Source: Pseudomonas sp. PDM05 (lineage in GTDB: Bacteria; Pseudomonadota; Gammaproteobacteria; Pseudomonadales; Pseudomonadaceae). From it: a stretch of 64,000 nt of DNA. Shown piece after piece: positions 44,565 to 55,908 of the stretch. Made by a program: the position numbers and the translations under genes. The notes under the pieces are model-generated. The model searched no databases, was not told the origin of the DNA, and saw nothing but the letters and a program-made list of their open reading frames with translations. The stretch is taken from positions 62,001-126,000 of the forward strand of contig NZ_JACVAC010000006.1 of NCBI RefSeq assembly GCF_014851685.1, given 5' to 3'. Every line of letters starts with the position of its first letter. The stretch's first letter is position 1.

Positions 44565-47003
44565 TCAGGTCGGCTTGGTTTCGGCCAGCGCCTCCTGCGC
44601 CAGCTCCTTCTCCGCGTCCTTCAGGTCTTCCTCGCTGATCATCTCTGCGATCACGCGCAAACGCTCAACCACCCGCGCATTGACGGAGCCTTCCGGGAAC
44701 TGCCCTTCTTCATCCGGCGCACCGGCCGGCTCGCCCACCAGCAGGCTCAAGGCTTCGTCCGCCTGACGTACCGCATAGATATGGAACTGCCCGGCACGCA
44801 CGGCCTGCAACACCTTCTCATCGAGCATCAGCGTGGCGACGTTGGCCTGGGGAATGATCGCCCCCTGCTCGCCGGTCAAGCCGCGGGCTTCGCAAAGACG
44901 GAAGAAGCCTTCGATCTTTTCGTTGACCCCACCCACCGCCTGCACTTCGCCGAACTGGTTGATCGAGCCGGTGATGGCAAAGCACTGCTTGAGCGGCGTC
45001 TTCGACAGGGCCGAGATCAGGGTGCACGCCTCGCCCAGGGACGCGCTGTCACCGTCCACGTAACCGTAGGACTGTTCCAGCGCAATACTCGCCGAAATCG
45101 CCAGCGGGAACTCCTGGGCATAACGGCTCCCCAGGTAACCCGTGAGGATCATCACGCCCTTGGAGTGAATCGGCTGGCCAAGGTTGACCTCACGCTCGAT
45201 GTCGACAATACCGCTGCCGCCCGGGTACACCGTGGCGGAAATCCGCGCCGGCACGCCGAAGGCCGAATCGCCGACTTCCAGCACCGTGAGCCCGTTGCAC
45301 TTGCCCACGGCCGCGCCGTCGGTGTCGATCAGGATGACGCCGGCGAGCATGTCGTCGAGAATCCGCGCCGACACACGCCCGGTACGGGTGGCCTTGGCCT
45401 TGAGCGCGCGCTCGATATGCCCGGCGTCGGTCATTTCATCGCTGGCCAGGTGACGAATGAAATCCGCCTCGCTGACCAGTTGGAACAAATCCCCAATCCG
45501 CGCCGACAAGCGCCCCTGGTGTTCCGCCAACCGCGCGCTGTACGTGGCCAACCGCGCCACCGCGTCCGAGGTCAGCGGTGCCATGCCTTCTTCCGAGGTG
45601 CGGGTCTTGAGCAACTGGGCGAACTGCTCCAGGCTCTCGTCGACCATCGGGATGTCCTCGTCGAAGTCCACCAGCACGCGGAACATCTCCTGGAAGTCCG
45701 GATCGGCGTCCTGCAACGCGTAATACAGCTGGCGCGAACCAATGATGATCACCTTGACCTGCAACGGGATCATCTGCGGGTTAAGGGTCACGGTAGCCAG
45801 GCGGCCCAGTTCGCCCAACGGCGACTCCATCTTGAGTTTGCGCGATTGCAGGGAACGCTTGAGGGCGTCCCACACAAACGGTTCGCCGAGCATTTTCTCG
45901 GCCTCAAGGATCAGGAAACCACCGTTGGCACGGTGCAAGGCGCCGGGACGCAGCTGGCGATAAGTGGTGTAGAGCGCGCCCTGATCGGTGCTGTATTCGA
46001 TCCGACCGAACAGGTTGTCGTAGGTCGGATGCGGTTCAAACACCACCGGCGCGCCGCCGTTGACCGGATGGCCCACCACCAGGCTCGGGCAGTACTGCTC
46101 TTCGAGCAGCTTGCGCGCCTGGGCGTCGGTCTTGGCGTCATCGACCAATTGCTCGACCACGGTCTTGAGCAGGTACACCTGCATGGCTTGCAGGTAACCG
46201 CAGACACCAGCATTTTCCGCGTATTTTTCCGACAGCGGCGCAAGCAGAGGCTGCAGGGCCAGGGTGATGGTTTCTTCGTTGAACTGGCGCAGTTGGTTGT
46301 TCGACTCACGCTTCCATTGCGGCAGGCTCGCCAACTCTTCGTTGAGGCGCTCCTCCAGCTCGGAAATATCGGTGTGGAAGCGCTCGCGGTCAGCTTCCGG
46401 CAACTGCGAAAACTCCGCCTCGTCCAGCGCCTTGCCGTCGAGCATCGGGGTGAAGGCGATGTTGGAGCTGTCGCGGTACAGCGCCACGTCCTTTTCCAGG
46501 GCCAGGCGCTCGATCACGTCCAGGGCCTTGTCATAGCGCTGGTTGAAGGCGCGGTCGATCGCACTTTTGCGCTGCTGGTAGGTCGGGTGCTCGAAAACGG
46601 CCGGGAAGGTCGCCACCAAGTTGTCGACCAGGCCGTTGATGTCGGCAATGAACGCTGCGGCCGCACCGCCTGGCAATTCCAGGGCACGCGGCTCGCGAGG
46701 CTCATCGAAATTATTGACGTAGACCCAGTCCGATGGGGTCTGCAGGCGTTTACCTTCGGCCTTCAGGTAGCGTTTGACGAACGAAAAGCGACCGGTCCCC
46801 GGCTCGCCCATGACAAACACGTTGTAACCGGGGCGTGGCATGGCCACACCGAACTGCAAGGCTTCAACCGCACGTTCCTGGCCAAGCACACCGCGAAAGG
46901 GCTCCAAATCATTGGTGGTCGAGAAGCTGAACTGTTCAGCGGAGAAAGGGCGAGTCAGCGCTTCGGGCGCTAGACGCAAGCTGGCAGCAACAGGATCAGG
47001 CAT
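44565..47003 (-). CDS. Lon-like AAA protease (LonC/AsrA-type)
   Basis: The 812-aa protein joins an AAA_32-type ATPase domain to a C-terminal Lon protease domain. It resembles PA0779 (AsrA), linked to the aminoglycoside stress response of P. aeruginosa. The protease dyad is visible as Ser in YGYVDGDSASLGEACTLIS (about 651) and Lys in AVGGVNEKIEGFF (about 694). The Walker A position reads MGEPGTGRFSFVKRY (65-79), with Arg instead of Lys, so ATP use may differ. A long inserted helical region separates the halves (about 100-320). It is monocistronic and divergent from the DUF3015 gene. Confidence 0.9.
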   Translation of the reverse strand: MPDPVAASLRLAPEALTRPFSAEQFSFSTTNDLEPFRGVLGQERAVEALQFGVAMPRPGYNVFVMGEPGTGRFSFVKRYLKAEGKRLQTPSDWVYVNNFDEPREPRALELPGGAAAAFIADINGLVDNLVATFPAVFEHPTYQQRKSAIDRAFNQRYDKALDVIERLALEKDVALYRDSSNIAFTPMLDGKALDEAEFSQLPEADRERFHTDISELEERLNEELASLPQWKRESNNQLRQFNEETITLALQPLLAPLSEKYAENAGVCGYLQAMQVYLLKTVVEQLVDDAKTDAQARKLLEEQYCPSLVVGHPVNGGAPVVFEPHPTYDNLFGRIEYSTDQGALYTTYRQLRPGALHRANGGFLILEAEKMLGEPFVWDALKRSLQSRKLKMESPLGELGRLATVTLNPQMIPLQVKVIIIGSRQLYYALQDADPDFQEMFRVLVDFDEDIPMVDESLEQFAQLLKTRTSEEGMAPLTSDAVARLATYSARLAEHQGRLSARIGDLFQLVSEADFIRHLASDEMTDAGHIERALKAKATRTGRVSARILDDMLAGVILIDTDGAAVGKCNGLTVLEVGDSAFGVPARISATVYPGGSGIVDIEREVNLGQPIHSKGVMILTGYLGSRYAQEFPLAISASIALEQSYGYVDGDSASLGEACTLISALSKTPLKQCFAITGSINQFGEVQAVGGVNEKIEGFFRLCEARGLTGEQGAIIPQANVATLMLDEKVLQAVRAGQFHIYAVRQADEALSLLVGEPAGAPDEEGQFPEGSVNARVVERLRVIAEMISEEDLKDAEKELAQEALAETKPT

Positions 47004-47271
47004 CGGGCTTCCTTACATCAGGCGGGGCAGATGACGGCATTCTGGCTCTCGCTTGCGCGCTCTGGCAAGGCGCGACGTTGGGAAAGCTCGGATACGTAAC
47101 AGGTCCTACATAAAAATCGCGAAAACTCTGATTGTTAGTAAAAAATCACGGAACCCCTGGAACCTGCCTAAACTCCAAACTGCGCGGGTCGGACAAATAA
47201 TAACTGGCCCCTGAGGCGCTGCGACGCGCCTGACCCTTGTCCATTGGTTTGCACACAAAGAGAAAATAGCT

Positions 47272-47760
47272 ATGAAACGGATCCTTCTCGGTACTCTCTT
47301 CACCGTTGTCTCCCTCAATGCAATGGCAGAATCCCCAGGCGGCCCGAACTGCGGTTGGGGCAACATGCTGTTCGAAGGCCAACGCGGTACGCCGGCACAC
47401 TTCCTCGCCTCCACCACCAACGGCACGTCCGGTAACGCCACTTTCGGCATGACTTCGGGCACCAACGGTTGCAGCACCAACAGCGCCCTGACCTACGGCG
47501 GCAAGTCCTGGATTGCCATGAACGGCATGATGAACGAGCTGTCCGAAGACATGGCCAAGGGCAATGGCGAAGCACTGACCACCTACGCGGTGGTACTGGG
47601 TGTGGCGCCAGAAGATCGCGAGCACTTCGCGGCCGTGACCCACGAACACTTCCAGCAGATCTTCAGCAAGGCTGACGTGACCGCTGACGACGTGCACAAC
47701 AACACCCTCGCTGTCCTGAAAAGTGATGCACGCTTGGCGAAATACGCAACCCAAGCTTAA
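47272..47760 (+). CDS. DUF3015 family periplasmic protein
   Basis: The 162-aa product has a signal peptide (MKRILLGTLFTVVSLNAMA, cleavage before ESPGG). The mature part starts GPNCGWGNMLFEGQRGTP, the typical DUF3015 opening, and continues ASTTNGTSGNATFGMTSGTN with a Cys. The C-terminal half is helical. Function of the family is unknown. It has its own terminator. Confidence 0.9.
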   Translation: MKRILLGTLFTVVSLNAMAESPGGPNCGWGNMLFEGQRGTPAHFLASTTNGTSGNATFGMTSGTNGCSTNSALTYGGKSWIAMNGMMNELSEDMAKGNGEALTTYAVVLGVAPEDREHFAAVTHEHFQQIFSKADVTADDVHNNTLAVLKSDARLAKYATQA

Positions 47761-47770
47761 GCTCGACCAG

Positions 47771-47796
47771 CCCGCGCCTCCCCAGGCGCGGGTTTT
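47771..47796 (+). terminator. Rho-independent terminator of the DUF3015 gene
   Basis: CCCGCGCCT / AGGCGCGGG with a CCCC loop is followed by TTTT, 11 bp after the stop. Confidence 0.85.
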
Positions 47797-47851
47797 ACGT
47801 TTGGACCCGCTCCCCTTTTGGGTCTCACTTTTTCCGACTTAAGTTGCCCTT

Positions 47852-49705
47852 ATGCTCAAACGCCTTGCCTGGATGGCACTCTTCGCCTGCGCCCCGCTGT
47901 ACGCGGCCCCGCATCTTGATGATCAACGTTTGCAGCAACTGGCCAACGACCCGTTCTGGCTGTCTCTGGGCCATTACGAAGCCGGTAAAATCAGTGGCTG
48001 GCGCAGCTATGTCAGCGACCAGAAATTCTTCCTCGCCGCCGACGGCGCGCACCACCCGGATGCCGAACTCAAGGCGAGCGTCGACGCGCTGTATGCGCCC
48101 GCAAGCCTGGGTGAAAAACACGCCCAATGCGTCTACCCCGCACGTACCCGCTGGCTCAAGGATCAATTGCACCTGACCGGCCTGCCCGCCGTGGACTGCA
48201 GCGAATTCAAGCAATGGTTCAAGGACGTCGCGCCCCACAGCGCAGTGATGATCTTTCCGGCGGCCTACCTCAACAGCCCGTCGTCGATGTTCGGCCACAC
48301 CCTGCTGCGCATCGACCAGGCCGACGTGCAACGAGACAACACCGCGCTGCTCAGCTACGCGATCAACTTCGGCGCGTATATCGAAGGCTCGGACAACAGC
48401 ATCCTCTACGCCTGGAAAGGCCTGATGGGCGGCTATCCCGGCCTGTTTGCGCTGGTCCCCTACCAGGAAAAGCTCTCCGAGTACCGTAGCCTCGAAAACC
48501 GCGACCTGTGGGAATACCGCCTCAACCTGACCCAGGTCGAGACCGAGCGCATGGTCGAGCACGTGTGGGAGCTCAAGCAGATCAAGTTCGACTACTTCTT
48601 CTTCGACGAAAACTGCTCCTATCGCCTGCTGGAATTGCTGCAAGTCGCCCGCCCCGGCCTGCGTCTGACCGAACAGTTCCCACTGACCGCGATCCCCACC
48701 GACACGGTCAAGGCCGTCAAGGACGCCGGCCTTGTCGAGAAGATCGACTACCGCCCATCACGCGAACGCGAGCTGCTGGAACGCGCCAAGCCCCTGGACA
48801 GCGATGAGCAGCAATGGGTGTTGAAGGTCAGCGAAGAGCAGAAACACTTGCAGGACCCCGCGTTCAAGGCGCTCGCCAAAGACCGCCAAGCCCTGATCAT
48901 CGACGCCGCCTACCGCCTGGGCCGCTACCGCGCCAACGGCCTGGAGCGTGACCCGGCCCGCTCCCAGCGCAGCTTCGAACTGCTGCGCGCAATCAACCAG
49001 AACCCTGCACCGGACCTGAAGATCCAGCCGCCAGGCCTGCCGGAAAACGGCCATGAGTCACGCACCTGGCAAGCCGGCATCGGCACCCGGGGTGACAAGG
49101 CCTTTGGCGAATACGGCCTGCGCATGGCCTACCACGACCTCAACGACAACGCCGAAGGCTTCCCCCTCGGCGCGCAGATCGAAATCCTGCAAATGAAACT
49201 GCGCCAGTACGAAGGCAACCACTGGCAATTGCAGCAACTGGACCTGGCCACCATCCGCTCCCTGACCCCGCGCAACGCCTTGCTGCAACCGCTGTCCTGG
49301 CAAGTCACCGGCGGCCTGGAGCGCGTACCGGGCAAACACGACGACGAAACCCTTGTCGCCCACGTCAACGGCGGCGCCGGCGGCACCTGGCAACTGCGCG
49401 ACGACATGCTCGGCTTCGCCCTCGGCACCGTGCGCGTGGAACACAACAACGACTTCAACGAGGCTATCTCCCCGGCGGCAGGGTTCAACACCGGCGTGCT
49501 GTGGAAAAACCCGCTGGGCAACCTGAGCCTGGAAGCCAGGGGGGATTTCTTTACCAATGGCGAAGTACGCCGTAGTCTCAGCCTGAACCAGCAGTGGGAA
49601 TTGTCGCGCAACCTGGGCCTGCGCCTGAGTGCGCAGCGTGAGTACAGCCACCTGTCGACCCCCATCAACGAGGTGATGCTCGAAGTGAAGTGGTACCACT
49701 ACTGA
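47852..49705 (+). CDS. DUF4105 family outer-membrane-associated protein
   Basis: The 617-aa product has a signal peptide (MLKRLAWMALFACAPLYA, cleavage near AAP). The DUF4105 domain (about 120-300) contains FPAAYLNSPSSMFGHTLLRI, AINFGAYIEGSDNSILYAWK and FFFDENCSYRLLELLQVARP, with His and Cys residues arranged like a cysteine peptidase/NlpC-type centre. The C-terminal third is beta-strand-rich (LGLRLSAQREYSHLSTPINE) and may form a barrel-like part. Exact role unknown. It is 91 bp downstream of the DUF3015 gene. Confidence 0.88.
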   Translation: MLKRLAWMALFACAPLYAAPHLDDQRLQQLANDPFWLSLGHYEAGKISGWRSYVSDQKFFLAADGAHHPDAELKASVDALYAPASLGEKHAQCVYPARTRWLKDQLHLTGLPAVDCSEFKQWFKDVAPHSAVMIFPAAYLNSPSSMFGHTLLRIDQADVQRDNTALLSYAINFGAYIEGSDNSILYAWKGLMGGYPGLFALVPYQEKLSEYRSLENRDLWEYRLNLTQVETERMVEHVWELKQIKFDYFFFDENCSYRLLELLQVARPGLRLTEQFPLTAIPTDTVKAVKDAGLVEKIDYRPSRERELLERAKPLDSDEQQWVLKVSEEQKHLQDPAFKALAKDRQALIIDAAYRLGRYRANGLERDPARSQRSFELLRAINQNPAPDLKIQPPGLPENGHESRTWQAGIGTRGDKAFGEYGLRMAYHDLNDNAEGFPLGAQIEILQMKLRQYEGNHWQLQQLDLATIRSLTPRNALLQPLSWQVTGGLERVPGKHDDETLVAHVNGGAGGTWQLRDDMLGFALGTVRVEHNNDFNEAISPAAGFNTGVLWKNPLGNLSLEARGDFFTNGEVRRSLSLNQQWELSRNLGLRLSAQREYSHLSTPINEVMLEVKWYHY

Positions 49706-49735
49706 CCCCGCCCCAAAGCCCGACACAGATCAAAA

Positions 49736-49826
49736 ATGTGGGAGCGGGCTTGCTCGCGAATGCAGAGTGTCAGCCACTTGTGTATCGACTGCCCCACCGC
49801 CTTCGCGGGCAAGCCCGCTCCCACAT
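49736..49826. repeat. REP-type inverted repeat
   Basis: ATGTGGGAGCGGGCTTGCTC at the left and GGGCAAGCCCGCTCCCACAT at the right face each other, the common P. fluorescens REP doublet. It lies between the DUF4105 and chorismate mutase genes. Confidence 0.9.
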
Positions 49827-49870
49827 CGGGCCCGCATCCATTCAGATACACCTAAAGGAGCTCAATCAAC

Positions 49871-50170
49871 ATGGCCGTTACCTGCACCACCCTCGAACAC
49901 GTGCGCAGCAACATCGACCGCCTCGACCAGCAAATCGTCACCCTGCTGGCAGAGCGCGGCAACTATGTCTCCCAGGCCGCGCGCTTCAAAAAAGACACCG
50001 ATAGCGTCAAGGCGCCCCAACGGGTTGAACAGGTCATCGCCAAAGTGCGGGACTTGTCCCACACGCTCGGCGCAAACCCGGACGTTACCGAACAGGTCTA
50101 TCGCGCCATGATTGCGGCGTTTATCCAGCAGGAGCTGGCTGAGCATGCGAAGCTCGGAGAGGTCAGCTAG
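49871..50170 (+). CDS. Chorismate mutase (AroQ/PchB type)
   Basis: The 99-aa protein is a small all-helical chorismate mutase, converting chorismate to prephenate, or related to isochorismate pyruvate lyase. Visible family residues are RSNIDRLDQQIVTLLAERGN (Arg and the D-x-x-I-V-x-L-L core), YVSQAARFKKD and the C-terminal YRAMIAAFIQQELAEH. There is no signal peptide. AAAGGAG precedes the ATG at 11 bp. It stands alone, with no pheA, tyrA or siderophore genes near it, so its pathway is uncertain. Confidence 0.9.
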   Translation: MAVTCTTLEHVRSNIDRLDQQIVTLLAERGNYVSQAARFKKDTDSVKAPQRVEQVIAKVRDLSHTLGANPDVTEQVYRAMIAAFIQQELAEHAKLGEVS

Positions 50171-50386
50171 AAATTAGCAAATTTGTTGGCCTGCATAGAA
50201 AACCCACATGCCACATTCAACTCACTGATTAGCAAGCAAGAAATTCCTAAGGGTTTTTTAGCTTTTTCGGCGAGCATCAAACTTGTTGCTTTTAAGCCTC
50301 GCTTTATACGGATTTGAGTCTAGTCTCGGGTAGCAATCAAATTGCCACCACATCTATACACGGATCCGAATAGGTAGAGGCTAAGT

Positions 50387-51472
50387 ATGGAATTTTTTGA
50401 AAAGCTCACCAGTCTGGCAGCAAAGGTTCGGTTACAAGGCCCCGCCATTCAAACCGAAGAAGCGACAAAAAATGCTTTCGTAATGCCTTTTATCAACACG
50501 GTGCTGGGTTACGACGTGTTTGATCCACAAGAAGTGATGCCCGAATTCGTCTGTGATGTGGGTACGAAGAAAGGCGAAAAAATCGACTACGCGATCATGA
50601 AAGACGGTGAGGTCCAGATACTCATCGAATGCAAAAAAATTGGCGAATCATTGAGCATCAATCACGCATCGCAGCTCTTTCGTTACTTTCATGTCACCAG
50701 CGCAAGAATCTCGATTCTCACTAACGGCCAGGTCTACCGCTTTTTTACAGACTTGGACGCCCCTAACAAAATGGACGAAAAGCCGTTTCTGGAATTGGAC
50801 CTGCTGGACATTGATGAATACTCCGTTCCGGAGTTGATCAAACTCACCAAGTCGGCATTTGATGTTGATTCCATTATCAATGCCGCCGGAGAGCTGAAAT
50901 ACGTCAGCCAACTCAAAAAGCTCATTGGCAGCCAGGTCAGCAAACCAGAAGACGACTTTGTGAAATTCTTCGCATCCCGTGTTTACGAGGGTGTCATCAC
51001 GCAGAAAGTGCGCGAGCAATTTTTCGAGCTGACACGAAAAGCGTTGGCCCAATTTTTAAATGACCAAATCAATGATCGCCTCAAGTCGGCAATGAGTGGC
51101 GTGATACAACCGACACTGGCATCAGCCCCCATTTCGAACGGCACACCCCCAGAGGTGCAAAATAGAGACGAGTCTGAAGAAAAAATCCTGACAACCCTGG
51201 AAGAGCTAGAGGGTTATCACATCGTTCGGGCTGTCGTGCGCTCGGTGGTCGACGCCAAACGGATTGTCCAGCGAGATACCCAAAGCTATTTTGGGATATT
51301 GCTGGACGATAACAATCGCAAGCCGATTTGCCGCCTGCACTTCAATCGCAGTCAGAAATACCTCGGTGTTTTCGACGAAGAAAAAAACGAGACCCGGCAC
51401 GCAATCTCGTCCATCGATGAGATTTACGAGTACGCGGATCAACTGAAAAAAACAGTGGGTTACTACGACTGA
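50387..51472 (+). CDS. Orphan HsdR-N-like PDDEXK nuclease-domain protein
   Basis: The 361-aa protein has an N-terminal type I restriction R-subunit-like nuclease domain. FVMPFINTVLGYDVFDPQEV is followed by the active-site pattern KIDYAIMKDGEVQILIECKK (D...ExK) and FHVTSARISILTNGQVYRFF. The rest (LKKLIGSQVSKPEDDFVKFF, ILTTLEELEGYHIVRAVVRS) has no helicase motif. No methylase or specificity gene is adjacent. The 216-bp upstream gap is AT-rich, unlike the flanking core genes, which suggests recent insertion. It may be a solitary defence nuclease or a regulatory relic. Confidence 0.85.
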   Translation: MEFFEKLTSLAAKVRLQGPAIQTEEATKNAFVMPFINTVLGYDVFDPQEVMPEFVCDVGTKKGEKIDYAIMKDGEVQILIECKKIGESLSINHASQLFRYFHVTSARISILTNGQVYRFFTDLDAPNKMDEKPFLELDLLDIDEYSVPELIKLTKSAFDVDSIINAAGELKYVSQLKKLIGSQVSKPEDDFVKFFASRVYEGVITQKVREQFFELTRKALAQFLNDQINDRLKSAMSGVIQPTLASAPISNGTPPEVQNRDESEEKILTTLEELEGYHIVRAVVRSVVDAKRIVQRDTQSYFGILLDDNNRKPICRLHFNRSQKYLGVFDEEKNETRHAISSIDEIYEYADQLKKTVGYYD

Positions 51473-51499
51473 CCCCGCTCTTAAGCCCAACAAAGGCCA

Positions 51500-51533
51500 A
51501 AATGTATGAGGGGACAAGTCCCCTCATACATTT
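51500..51533. terminator. Perfect 16-bp hairpin after the orphan nuclease gene
   Basis: AAATGTATGAGGGGAC pairs with 51518-51533 across an AA loop, 27 bp after the stop codon. It looks like a REP variant used as a terminator; both flanks end in A/T runs. Confidence 0.7.
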
Positions 51534-51634
51534 ACCCCGCGCCCAACGGCTTTCTCACCTCCCTTTCACACCCCCCCGACAATTCCCTATCTAGACTTAT
51601 CCCCATCAGCCGGTAAGCGGCCAGGGAGTTCGTC

Positions 51635-51991
51635 ATGTGGCGGTATGCGGTATTGCTGTGCGCGGCGGTGTGGTTGTCGGGTTGCCAGTCGACGCATCAG
51701 GAGTTATTGGCCAAGGGCTACCCCCCAGCCTTTGCCGATGGCTTTGACGACGGCTGCAGCAGCGGGCGGCAAGCGGCCGGGGTGATCAGCGGGGAGTTTC
51801 GCAAGAACGTCCCGCGTTATCTGAAGGATCGCGAGTACGCCGAAGGTTGGGAGGACGGCTTCCGCCAGTGCAAGGCCATGCGTGAGAACGAAGAGTTGCG
51901 CGACTACAAGGACAATCACTGGGACGACCGTGAGCGCGCCTGGCAGCATGAGAAGGACCGCGATGCCGCCAAGGCCTATCGTTCGCAATAG
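51635..51991 (+). CDS. Small lipoprotein of unknown function
   Basis: The 118-aa product has a lipobox LSGC (Cys at 17) after MWRYAVLLCAAVWLSG. The mature part is charged and helical (GFDDGCSSGRQAAG, EGWEDGFRQCKAMRENEELR) with two further Cys. GGGAG precedes the start. No family is recognised; it looks like a core Pseudomonas protein. Confidence 0.8.
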   Translation: MWRYAVLLCAAVWLSGCQSTHQELLAKGYPPAFADGFDDGCSSGRQAAGVISGEFRKNVPRYLKDREYAEGWEDGFRQCKAMRENEELRDYKDNHWDDRERAWQHEKDRDAAKAYRSQ

Positions 51992-52061
51992 GTCGCTTTC
52001 AGACATCCACTGAAACTAAAGCGCGGCGAACATGGCCGAAACTCCATTGAGGGAGACTGTC

Positions 52062-53932
<1,871 letters not shown>

Positions 53933-54007
53933 TTATCAATTCATGTCGCACTGCGACAGGGCAAAATGTCGCTTTTGTGAATTTAAATGGTGCATTGGAT
54001 ATAAATA

Positions 54008-54030
54008 AACCTGAAAAACAGGTTTTTTTT
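54008..54030 (+). terminator. Orphan rightward terminator-like hairpin
   Basis: AACCTG / CAGGTT with a five-A loop is followed by eight T. No rightward gene ends within 1.4 kb upstream, so it could end a small RNA transcribed across the gdhA promoter. Confidence 0.55.
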
Positions 54031-54083
54031 GCACCTTAAAAGGGATTGTCAGCCCAGGGAACGCACCAACAGATAAACCGCCT

Positions 54084-54163
54084 TCGCAGGCAAGCCAGCT
54101 CCCACATTTGACCGAGTACATCCGCAGCGACGCGGTCGAATGTGGGAGCTGGCTTGCCTGCGA
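54084..54163. repeat. REP-type perfect 25-bp inverted repeat
   Basis: The arms at 54084-54108 and 54139-54163 are exact reverse complements (core GTGGGAGCTGGCTTGCCTGC). It is the T-variant of the REP core seen elsewhere in the window (GAGCTGGCTTGCCTGC rather than GAGCGGGCTTGCTCGC). Confidence 0.9.
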
Positions 54164-54193
54164 TGAATGCACCTCGGTCCTACAGAAAAACAC

Positions 54194-54220
54194 AAAAAAA
54201 AACGGAGCCCGAAGGCTCCG
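54194..54220 (-). terminator. Rho-independent terminator of ettA
   Basis: On the leftward strand CGGAGCC / GGCTCCG with a TTCG loop is followed by nine T, 24 bp after the ettA stop. Confidence 0.9.
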
Positions 54221-54243
54221 CTCTTTCACACCACCAACCCGAA

Positions 54244-55908
54244 TCAGGCCAGTTTTTTGTGACGCACCCGGTGCGGCTGGGCAGCGGCTTCGCCCAAGCG
54301 CTTCTTACGGTCGGCTTCGTACTCGGTGTAGTTGCCTTCGAAGAACACCGCCTGGGAGTCGTCTTCGTACGCCAGGATGTGCGTCGCGACGCGGTCAAGG
54401 AACCACCGATCGTGAGAGATCACAATGGCGGCGCCCGGGAAGTCCAGCAGGGCTTCTTCCAGGGAACGCAGGGTTTCAACGTCAAGGTCGTTGGACGGTT
54501 CGTCGAGCAGCAGGACGTTGCCGCCCTCTTTGAGGGTCAGGGCCAGGTGCAAGCGACCGCGCTCACCACCGGACAGATCCTTGACGAACTTCTGCTGGTC
54601 GCCGCCCTTGAAGTTGAAACGGCCGACGTAGGTGCGCGACGGGATTTCATAGTTGCCGATACGGATCTGGTCGGAACCGTCGGAAATCTGCTGGAACACC
54701 GTCTTGCTGCCGTCGAGGTCTTCACGGCTCTGGTCCACACAGGCCAGTTGCACGGTTTCGCCGATCTCGATGCTGCCGGAGTCCGGGGTTTCCTTGCCCA
54801 TCAGCATGCGGAACAGTGTGGATTTACCCGCACCGTTACCACCGATAACGCCGACGATCGCGCCTTTTGGCATGGAGAACGACAGGTTATCGATCAACAC
54901 GCGGTCGCCATAGCCTTTGGAAACGTTCTTGAACTCGATGACCTTGTCACCCAGGCGCGGGCCGGCCGGGATGTAGATCTCGTTGGTTTCCGAGCGCTTC
55001 TGGAATTCCTGCGATTGCATTTCTTCAAAGCGTTGCAGACGCGCCTTGGATTTGGACTGGCGGGCTTTGGCGCCTTTGCGCACCCACTCCAGTTCTTCCT
55101 TCATGGCTTTTTCGTGGGCCGATTGCTGCTTGGATTCGGCGGCCAGACGGTCGGACTTGGCTTCCAGCCAACCGGAGTAGTTGCCCTCGTAAGGGATACC
55201 GGCGCCACGGTCGAGCTCGAGGATCCAGCCGGCAACGTTGTCCAGGAAGTAACGGTCGTGCGTGATCGCAACCACGGTGCCTGGGAAGTCGTGAAGGAAA
55301 TGTTCCAGCCAGGCGACGGAATCGGCGTCCAGGTGGTTGGTGGGTTCGTCGAGCAGCAGCATGTCGGGGGCCGACAGCAGCAGGCGGCACAGGGCCACGC
55401 GGCGCTTCTCGCCACCGGACAGGTGTTCGACCTTGGCGTCCCACGCCGGCAGGCGCAGCGCGTCGGCGGCGACTTCCAGCTGGCGCTCAAGGTTGTGACC
55501 GTCGCCAGCCTGCAGGATGGCCTCGAGCTTGGCCTGTTCGGCGGCGAGCTTGTCGAAGTCGGCATCCGGCTCGGCGTAGGCGGCGTAGACCTCGTCCAGG
55601 CGCGCCTGGGCGTCCTTGATCACGGCGACGGCTTCTTCAACCACTTCACGCACGGTCTTGGTCGGGTCCAGGATCGGCTCTTGCGGCAGGTAACCGATGT
55701 TCAGGTCGGGCATCGGGCGGGCTTCGCCTTCGAACTCGGTGTCGACGCCGGCCATGATTTTCAGCAGTGTGGACTTACCCGAACCGTTGAGGCCGAGCAC
55801 GCCGATCTTGGCGCCGGGGAAGAAGGACAGCGAAATGTTTTTCAGGATTTCCCGCTTCGGCGGAACAACTTTTCCCAGCCGATGCATGGTGAAGACGTAT
55901 TGAGCCAT
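54244..55908 (-). CDS. ettA: Energy-dependent translational throttle protein EttA (ABC-F)
   Basis: The 554-aa ABC-F protein binds the ribosomal E-site and couples initiation to cellular ATP/ADP. The start MAQYVFTMHRLGKVVPPKRE was chosen over a longer frame, which matches the known 555-aa length. It has two ABC domains, GLNGSGKSTLLKIMAG with LSGGEKRRVALC, and GGNGAGKSTLFRML with LSGGERGRLHLAL, joined by the P-site tRNA-interaction linker (KEELEWVRKGAKARQSKSK). There are no membrane segments. It ends in a strong terminator. Confidence 0.96.
   Translation of the reverse strand: MAQYVFTMHRLGKVVPPKREILKNISLSFFPGAKIGVLGLNGSGKSTLLKIMAGVDTEFEGEARPMPDLNIGYLPQEPILDPTKTVREVVEEAVAVIKDAQARLDEVYAAYAEPDADFDKLAAEQAKLEAILQAGDGHNLERQLEVAADALRLPAWDAKVEHLSGGEKRRVALCRLLLSAPDMLLLDEPTNHLDADSVAWLEHFLHDFPGTVVAITHDRYFLDNVAGWILELDRGAGIPYEGNYSGWLEAKSDRLAAESKQQSAHEKAMKEELEWVRKGAKARQSKSKARLQRFEEMQSQEFQKRSETNEIYIPAGPRLGDKVIEFKNVSKGYGDRVLIDNLSFSMPKGAIVGVIGGNGAGKSTLFRMLMGKETPDSGSIEIGETVQLACVDQSREDLDGSKTVFQQISDGSDQIRIGNYEIPSRTYVGRFNFKGGDQQKFVKDLSGGERGRLHLALTLKEGGNVLLLDEPSNDLDVETLRSLEEALLDFPGAAIVISHDRWFLDRVATHILAYEDDSQAVFFEGNYTEYEADRKKRLGEAAAQPHRVRHKKLA

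Noticed and set aside
44442-46973. 843-codon open frame antisense to the Lon-like gene
   Set aside because: It starts inside a REP repeat and is a shadow of the protease gene, which has clear motifs.
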